Assembly: GCA_002292955.1 (NCBI GenBank)
Contig: DBCH01000096.1
Location: 1-17,756, forward strand
Reading direction: 5' to 3'
Source: Microbacteriaceae bacterium UBA963
GTDB lineage: Bacteria; Actinomycetota; Actinomycetes; Actinomycetales; Microbacteriaceae
Length of the DNA stretch: 17,756 nucleotides
Part shown: positions 14,772 to 17,756 of the stretch, one piece after another
How positions within the stretch are numbered: position 1 is the stretch's first letter
How the letters are laid out: every line of letters begins with the position of its first letter
Made by a program: the position numbers and the translations under genes
The notes under the pieces: generated by a model
Told to the model about the DNA's origin: nothing
Database searches by the model: none
Seen by the model: only the letters and a program-made list of their open reading frames with translations

Positions 14772-15456
14772 GCCATGGGATGGCGTCATCACCGCAGATG
14801 ACCAGGAACGATACGACCGCGCCGGTTTTGGTCGGCCGTCGGGAATCGGCACGCGCCCCGCACTCCTGATTATTGATGTTCAGTACCGCACGCTCGGTGA
14901 CACCCCCAAGCCCTTCTACGAAGCGCTTGAGGACTACTCGACAGCCTGTGGTCAGGTTGGCTGGGATGCCGTCGCGCACATTGCCGAGCTGGTGGAGGTG
15001 TTCCGAAAGAATGGTCACCCCATCCTTTACCCGCACGTAGCACCAAAGATGAGCTACGACTCGGGCACCCTGGGTGCCAAGGTCCCGTCGATCATGTCCA
15101 TTCCAGAGCAGGGCTACCGAATCCCGCCGGAGGTTGCTCCCGCGCCGAACGACATCATGCTGCCAAAGAAGCATCCCAGCGCTTTTTTTGGCACGCCTCT
15201 CGCGAGCTACCTCGTCGACCTGCAGGCTGATTCGCTGGTGGTTACCGGCTGCAGCACGAGCGGTTGCGTTCGGTCAACAGTGGTTGATGCGTTCGCCTAC
15301 AACTACAAGGTCCTTGTTCCCTTCGATGCTGTCTATGACCGCAGCGAAACAGTACACAAGGTGAACCTCTTCGACATGGGTCAAAAGTATGCCGATGTCA
15401 TGTCTACGAGCGACGTTATCCGCGCCGTCGGCGCACTGCCGGCAAGGACGGCCTGA
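14764..15456 (+). CDS. N-carbamoylsarcosine amidase-like cysteine hydrolase (isochorismatase fold)
   Basis: The start is ATG 14764, which overlaps the previous stop by 8 bp and has GGAGG (14753-14757) 6 nt upstream. An in-frame ATG 180 bp earlier lies inside the amidohydrolase gene and would add unrelated residues. The 230-residue protein shows the Asp-Lys-Cys triad: D38 (LLIIDVQ), K135 (PKKHPSAFFGT) and C168 (TSGCVRST). The 33-residue Lys-Cys distance equals that of N-carbamoylsarcosine amidohydrolase as I recall it. The VTGCSTSGCVRSTVVDAFAYNYKVLVPFDAVYDR segment and SAFFGT are typical of the N-carbamoylsarcosine amidase and maleamate amidase branch. It should hydrolyse an N-carbamoyl or terminal amide group and release ammonia, with CO2 if carbamoyl. 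Next to a cyclic amidohydrolase this forms a two-step ring-opening and deamidation pair. Exact substrate unknown. Confidence 0.9.
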   Translation: MTKPWDGVITADDQERYDRAGFGRPSGIGTRPALLIIDVQYRTLGDTPKPFYEALEDYSTACGQVGWDAVAHIAELVEVFRKNGHPILYPHVAPKMSYDSGTLGAKVPSIMSIPEQGYRIPPEVAPAPNDIMLPKKHPSAFFGTPLASYLVDLQADSLVVTGCSTSGCVRSTVVDAFAYNYKVLVPFDAVYDRSETVHKVNLFDMGQKYADVMSTSDVIRAVGALPARTA

Positions 15457-15457
15457 G

Positions 15458-15826
15458 ATGTACTCGATTAACTGGAACGAGCTTCCCGAGACCGAGAACC
15501 TGCCCAACAATTTCCGTGTCGCTGTGGCGGGCAAGGAGATGGGCATCAACCGCATCCGCTGGGTGCACCCCACCTCGCTGCCCAATCACACCCATGAAGA
15601 CGCCGAGCAGGTCATCATGATGCTTGAGGGTGAGATTATGTTCACAATCAATGGGGAGCAGCTCCACCTCAAGCCGGGTAGCGTAACTGTCGTTCCCCGT
15701 TCGGCTGAGCACTCCGGAGAGAGCATTTCCGGCGAAGCCGTGTTCCTCGAGGTTTTTGCTCCGCTGCGCATCGAGAACCTGCACGGTTTTCTCGGTGGGG
15801 CAAGCATGCCAAAGCAGGAGGGCTAG
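15458..15826 (+). CDS. Single-domain cupin protein
   Basis: This 122-residue protein starts at ATG 15458, just after the preceding TGA, with AAGGA 9 nt upstream. Cupin motif 1 is LPNHTHEDAEQVIMMLEGE (two histidines and an acidic residue as metal ligands). Motif 2 is LKPGSVTVVPRSAEHSGES, with the third histidine. Metal binding therefore looks intact. Small cupins of this kind in catabolic operons are isomerases, dioxygenases, decarboxylase-like enzymes or sensors, and the sequence does not choose between them. The neighbours suggest action on a carboxylate or amide intermediate. The next gene starts 3 bp after the stop. Confidence 0.85.
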   Translation: MYSINWNELPETENLPNNFRVAVAGKEMGINRIRWVHPTSLPNHTHEDAEQVIMMLEGEIMFTINGEQLHLKPGSVTVVPRSAEHSGESISGEAVFLEVFAPLRIENLHGFLGGASMPKQEG

Positions 15827-15829
15827 TTC

Positions 15830-16693
15830 ATGGCACATCAGTGGATTTCGTCGCGCGTTGTCGTTGAAACAGAGCACTACGGCAGCAACCAGTCGGCCGT
15901 TGTGGGCTCCGAAGGGGTGGCTCTTATTGACGCCCCCCACCTGCCCAGTGATGCTCTCGCGTGGGGCCACTTTGCCAATACCCTGGGCCACGTTCGCTTC
16001 CTGATCAACTCGGATCACCACCCCGACCACACCATCGGAAACCGCTTCTTGCCCGGCGAAATCGTGGCCAACGCGGGAACCCGTCAGCGGCTCGAGGAAG
16101 ACCCGCCCACGATGCAGTATCTGCTTGACCTGCTTGAGCGCCTCGATCCCGGTAATTCACATCTCTTGCGTGACTACACCGTTCGCCTGCCCAGTGTGCT
16201 CGTCGAGAGCACGCTCAAACTGAACTTGGGCGACGTCGGGCTCGAACTGCGCGCCCTCCGAGGACACACCCCCAACAACGTGTTGACCTACCTGCGCGAC
16301 GACGGAATCATCTTTACGGGTGACGTCGTGTGTGAGGCGGGTCTGCCCTCTTTCCAAGACTCGCACGTCTATGACTGGTTCGATGCTCTCGAGGTCGTTG
16401 AGTCCTACGATTTTGAGCACCTTGTTCCCGGTCACGGTCAGGTGACGAACCGGGCAGGCGTGCAGCGCTACCGCGAAATGGGCCGCGAGGTCGTTGGCCA
16501 TGTTGCTGAGCGCATCGACCAGGGCCAGGAGGCCGAGCAGGTTATCCGGGAAGTTCGCTTCGCCGACAACATCCACGTTGAGACGCCGCGATCCGCCGGC
16601 TACCCCGACGATCTGATCGAAAGCTTTCAGGTGCGGTCGATTTCACGCATCATCGAAGACCTGCTCGAACAGCCAGACCTGCGTAACCGCTAA
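15830..16693 (+). CDS. Metallo-beta-lactamase-fold hydrolase with altered metal motif
   Basis: This 287-residue protein has the fold's ordered motifs: a metal loop NSDHHPDHTIGN, LRGHTPNNV, FTGDVVCEAG and LVPGHGQV. The usual first motif is H-x-H-x-D-H; here it reads D62-H63-H64-P65-D66-H67, so the first histidine is aspartate while H64, D66 and H67 remain. The other ligand histidines and the bridging aspartate are in place, so a binuclear site with one Asp ligand is plausible. The early segment NQSAVVGSEGVALIDAPHLPSDALAW resembles lactonase, glyoxalase II-like and other MBL hydrolases. AGGAGG lies 8 nt before the ATG. It is the last gene of the operon and is followed by a bidirectional hairpin. 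It may open a lactone or thioester, or cleave an ester or amide, in the pathway; this is inference. Confidence 0.88.
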   Translation: MAHQWISSRVVVETEHYGSNQSAVVGSEGVALIDAPHLPSDALAWGHFANTLGHVRFLINSDHHPDHTIGNRFLPGEIVANAGTRQRLEEDPPTMQYLLDLLERLDPGNSHLLRDYTVRLPSVLVESTLKLNLGDVGLELRALRGHTPNNVLTYLRDDGIIFTGDVVCEAGLPSFQDSHVYDWFDALEVVESYDFEHLVPGHGQVTNRAGVQRYREMGREVVGHVAERIDQGQEAEQVIREVRFADNIHVETPRSAGYPDDLIESFQVRSISRIIEDLLEQPDLRNR

Positions 16694-16711
16694 GAGGCCT
16701 CACGCTAGCAA

Positions 16712-16736
16712 CGCGTTCCCGCTAAAAAGGAACGCG
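16712..16736. terminator. Bidirectional stem-loop between convergent operons
   Basis: CGCGTTCC (16712-16719) and GGAACGCG (16729-16736) form a perfect 8-bp stem with a 9-nt loop containing AAAAA. It begins 18 bp after the metallo-hydrolase stop and overlaps the last codons of the convergent SDR gene. Neither strand has a clear U-tract after the stem, so strength as an intrinsic terminator is uncertain. Confidence 0.5.
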
Positions 16737-17480
16737 GGCCATCAAGCCGCCATCGATCAACAGAGATGTGCCGGTAATAAATGCCGCGTCGTCGCTGGAC
16801 AGAAACGAAATGCCCGCCGCAACGTCTTCCGGCGTCCCCATGCGATCCAGGGGAGCGGCCCCCGCTGCCCCGCGCTTGGCTCCTTCGGGGTCGGCTTGTC
16901 CGTCAAAGTAGCCTTGGAGGTTTGGCGTCAGAATGAAACCCGGGCACACGGCGTTGACGCGAATCCCCACGGAAGCTCCGTCAAGCGCCATCGCCTTGGT
17001 CAACGCCAAGACAGCGCCTTTTGAGGCCACATATGCGGCGTCCTGAGGGAACGCGGCAAAACTCGCGGTAGACGCAACCAAAACGATTGAACCGCCCGCT
17101 TTTGCCATGGCCGGCCACAGATGGTGGTTGAGCAAATAGATGCTCTTGAGGTTAGTGTCCATCTGTCGATCCCAGTCGGCCTCGGTGAGCTCGTCCAGAG
17201 CGCCGAGGACGGTGATTCCCGCCGCGTGAACAACGATGTCTGGTGCGCCGTACTGTGCGATGACCCCGGGCAGAATCTCGTTGACGGACGTTGCGTCCGA
17301 GACATCCATTTGAACGGCCGAGCACTTGGCTCCACCCTCTGCAACGGCTGAATCAAGGTGCGATTTCTGCCGACCGATAAGAACCACCTGGGCGCCCTCG
17401 TGAGCGAGGCGCAGCGCGGTGCCACGTCCAATTCCAGAACTCGCTCCAGTTACGTAAGCAATTTTGTTTGCGAATTTCAC
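16722..17480 (-). CDS. Classical short-chain dehydrogenase/reductase (SDR)
   Basis: This 252-residue classical SDR has the nucleotide motif TGASSGIG (residues 11-18), HAAG in place of the usual NNAG (85-88), catalytic S137 and Y150-x-x-x-K154, and the C-terminal RVNAVCPGFILTPNL and ITGTSLLIDGG. The start is GTG 17480 with GGAGGGG 5 nt upstream. The length and the short nucleotide-binding region show it is not one of the mycofactocin-coupled SDRs, which carry an insertion there. It is likely an NAD(P)-linked alcohol or ketone oxidoreductase. It follows another SDR by 53 bp on the same strand and converges on the catabolic operon. The substrate cannot be read from sequence. Confidence 0.9.
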   Translation of the reverse strand: MKFANKIAYVTGASSGIGRGTALRLAHEGAQVVLIGRQKSHLDSAVAEGGAKCSAVQMDVSDATSVNEILPGVIAQYGAPDIVVHAAGITVLGALDELTEADWDRQMDTNLKSIYLLNHHLWPAMAKAGGSIVLVASTASFAAFPQDAAYVASKGAVLALTKAMALDGASVGIRVNAVCPGFILTPNLQGYFDGQADPEGAKRGAAGAAPLDRMGTPEDVAAGISFLSSDDAAFITGTSLLIDGGLMARVPF

Positions 17481-17533
17481 GTTCGCCCCTCCGGGTCGTC
17501 AGATGATGTGTGTGCTGGGGGGTGAGTCCCCAA

Positions 17534-17756
17534 TCACATGGGCAGTGCGGGTTCTCCCGCGGTCCAGCCGCCGTCCACGGGAAGCGTGACCCCCGTGATT
17601 GCCGAAGCGCGGTCGCTCGCGAGAAAGCCGATGGCGTTGGCGATCTCAACCGGCTGGAAGATGCGTCCCAACGGTACGCGTCGGGATACCGCCGCGTCGA
17701 GTTCCGGGGTCATCTGGCCCATTGCCATGGGCGTTGCCGTGAAGCCGGGGCAGACC
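17534..17756 (-). CDS. Second SDR oxidoreductase, C-terminal fragment (5' end outside window)
   Basis: The frame stays open to the window edge and reads VCPGFTATPMAMGQMTPELDAAVSRRVPLGRIFQPVEIANAIGFLASDRASAITGVTLPVDGGWTAGEPALPM. The N-terminal VCPGF-ATP follows the catalytic helix of classical SDRs. PLGR-x-x-x-P-x-E-I-A-x-A-I-x-F-L-A-S-D and ITG-x-x-x-x-V-D-G-G-W complete the fold. The ATG at 17728 is internal. Only about 74 residues are visible and the catalytic Ser-Tyr-Lys set lies outside. It is upstream of, and probably co-transcribed with, the other SDR, which it resembles only at family level. The pair may carry out consecutive or stereo-complementary redox steps. Confidence 0.88.
   Translation of the reverse strand, partial: VCPGFTATPMAMGQMTPELDAAVSRRVPLGRIFQPVEIANAIGFLASDRASAITGVTLPVDGGWTAGEPALPM

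Noticed and set aside
16722..17480. Mycofactocin-coupled SDR
   Set aside because: The protein has the ordinary classical SDR length and lacks the insertion in the nucleotide-binding region that marks mycofactocin-coupled SDRs.
1..17756. mftA, mftB, mftC or mftE
   Set aside because: No short frame ends in the Met-Cys-Gly-Val-Tyr tail, no radical SAM CxxxCxxC protein is present, and no creatininase-family peptidase was seen. Gaps between genes hold no suitable small frame.

Overview
The window is gene-dense, moderately high-GC DNA with good Shine-Dalgarno sites, some GTG starts and short or overlapping gene junctions. Four genes match members of the mycofactocin system (mftG, mftR, mftD, mftF), a peptide-derived redox cofactor system found mainly in Actinobacteria. 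A fifth encodes an NDMA-dependent alcohol dehydrogenase, the enzyme class that uses this cofactor. The source is therefore most likely an actinobacterium; genus and family cannot be read from the sequence.

Layout. (1) 1-804: the 3' part of an amidase-signature gene, ending tail-to-tail (4-bp overlap) with mftG. (2) 801-2947, minus strand: mftR (TetR-type regulator) followed by mftG (GMC oxidoreductase), coupled by an ATGA overlap. (3) 3066-9691, plus strand: mftD, then a branched-chain-amino-acid-type ABC importer (lipoprotein binding protein, permease, and a permease-ATPase fusion), then mftF (glycosyltransferase). (4) 9740-11857, minus strand: a zinc-independent quinone-reductase-like MDR and, upstream of it, the NDMA-dependent alcohol dehydrogenase. 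(5) 12121-16693, plus strand: a tightly packed six-gene catabolic run (MoaF-like protein, isocitrate-lyase/PEP-mutase-family lyase, cyclic amidohydrolase, N-carbamoylsarcosine-amidase-like hydrolase, cupin, metallo-beta-lactamase-fold hydrolase). (6) 16722-17756, minus strand: two SDR oxidoreductases, the second cut by the window end.

How the parts may work together. MftD and MftF are the late steps of mycofactocin maturation (oxidative deamination, then oligoglycosylation). MftG re-oxidises the reduced cofactor and MftR represses the locus. The early genes (mftA precursor peptide, mftB chaperone, mftC radical SAM enzyme, mftE peptidase) are absent from this window, and an importer sits exactly between the two late genes. 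The importer could bring in a cofactor precursor (salvage), or a substrate whose oxidation needs the cofactor. The divergent block at 9740-16693 pairs a mycofactocin-type alcohol dehydrogenase with enzymes that would open a cyclic amide or ureide, hydrolyse the released amide or carbamoyl group, and cleave the carbon skeleton. It looks like a catabolic module whose alcohol oxidation step uses mycofactocin.

No stretch longer than 300 bases lacks a gene; the largest gap is the 263-bp divergent promoter region at 11858-12120. I saw no tRNA, rRNA, CRISPR array, insertion sequence or attachment site.
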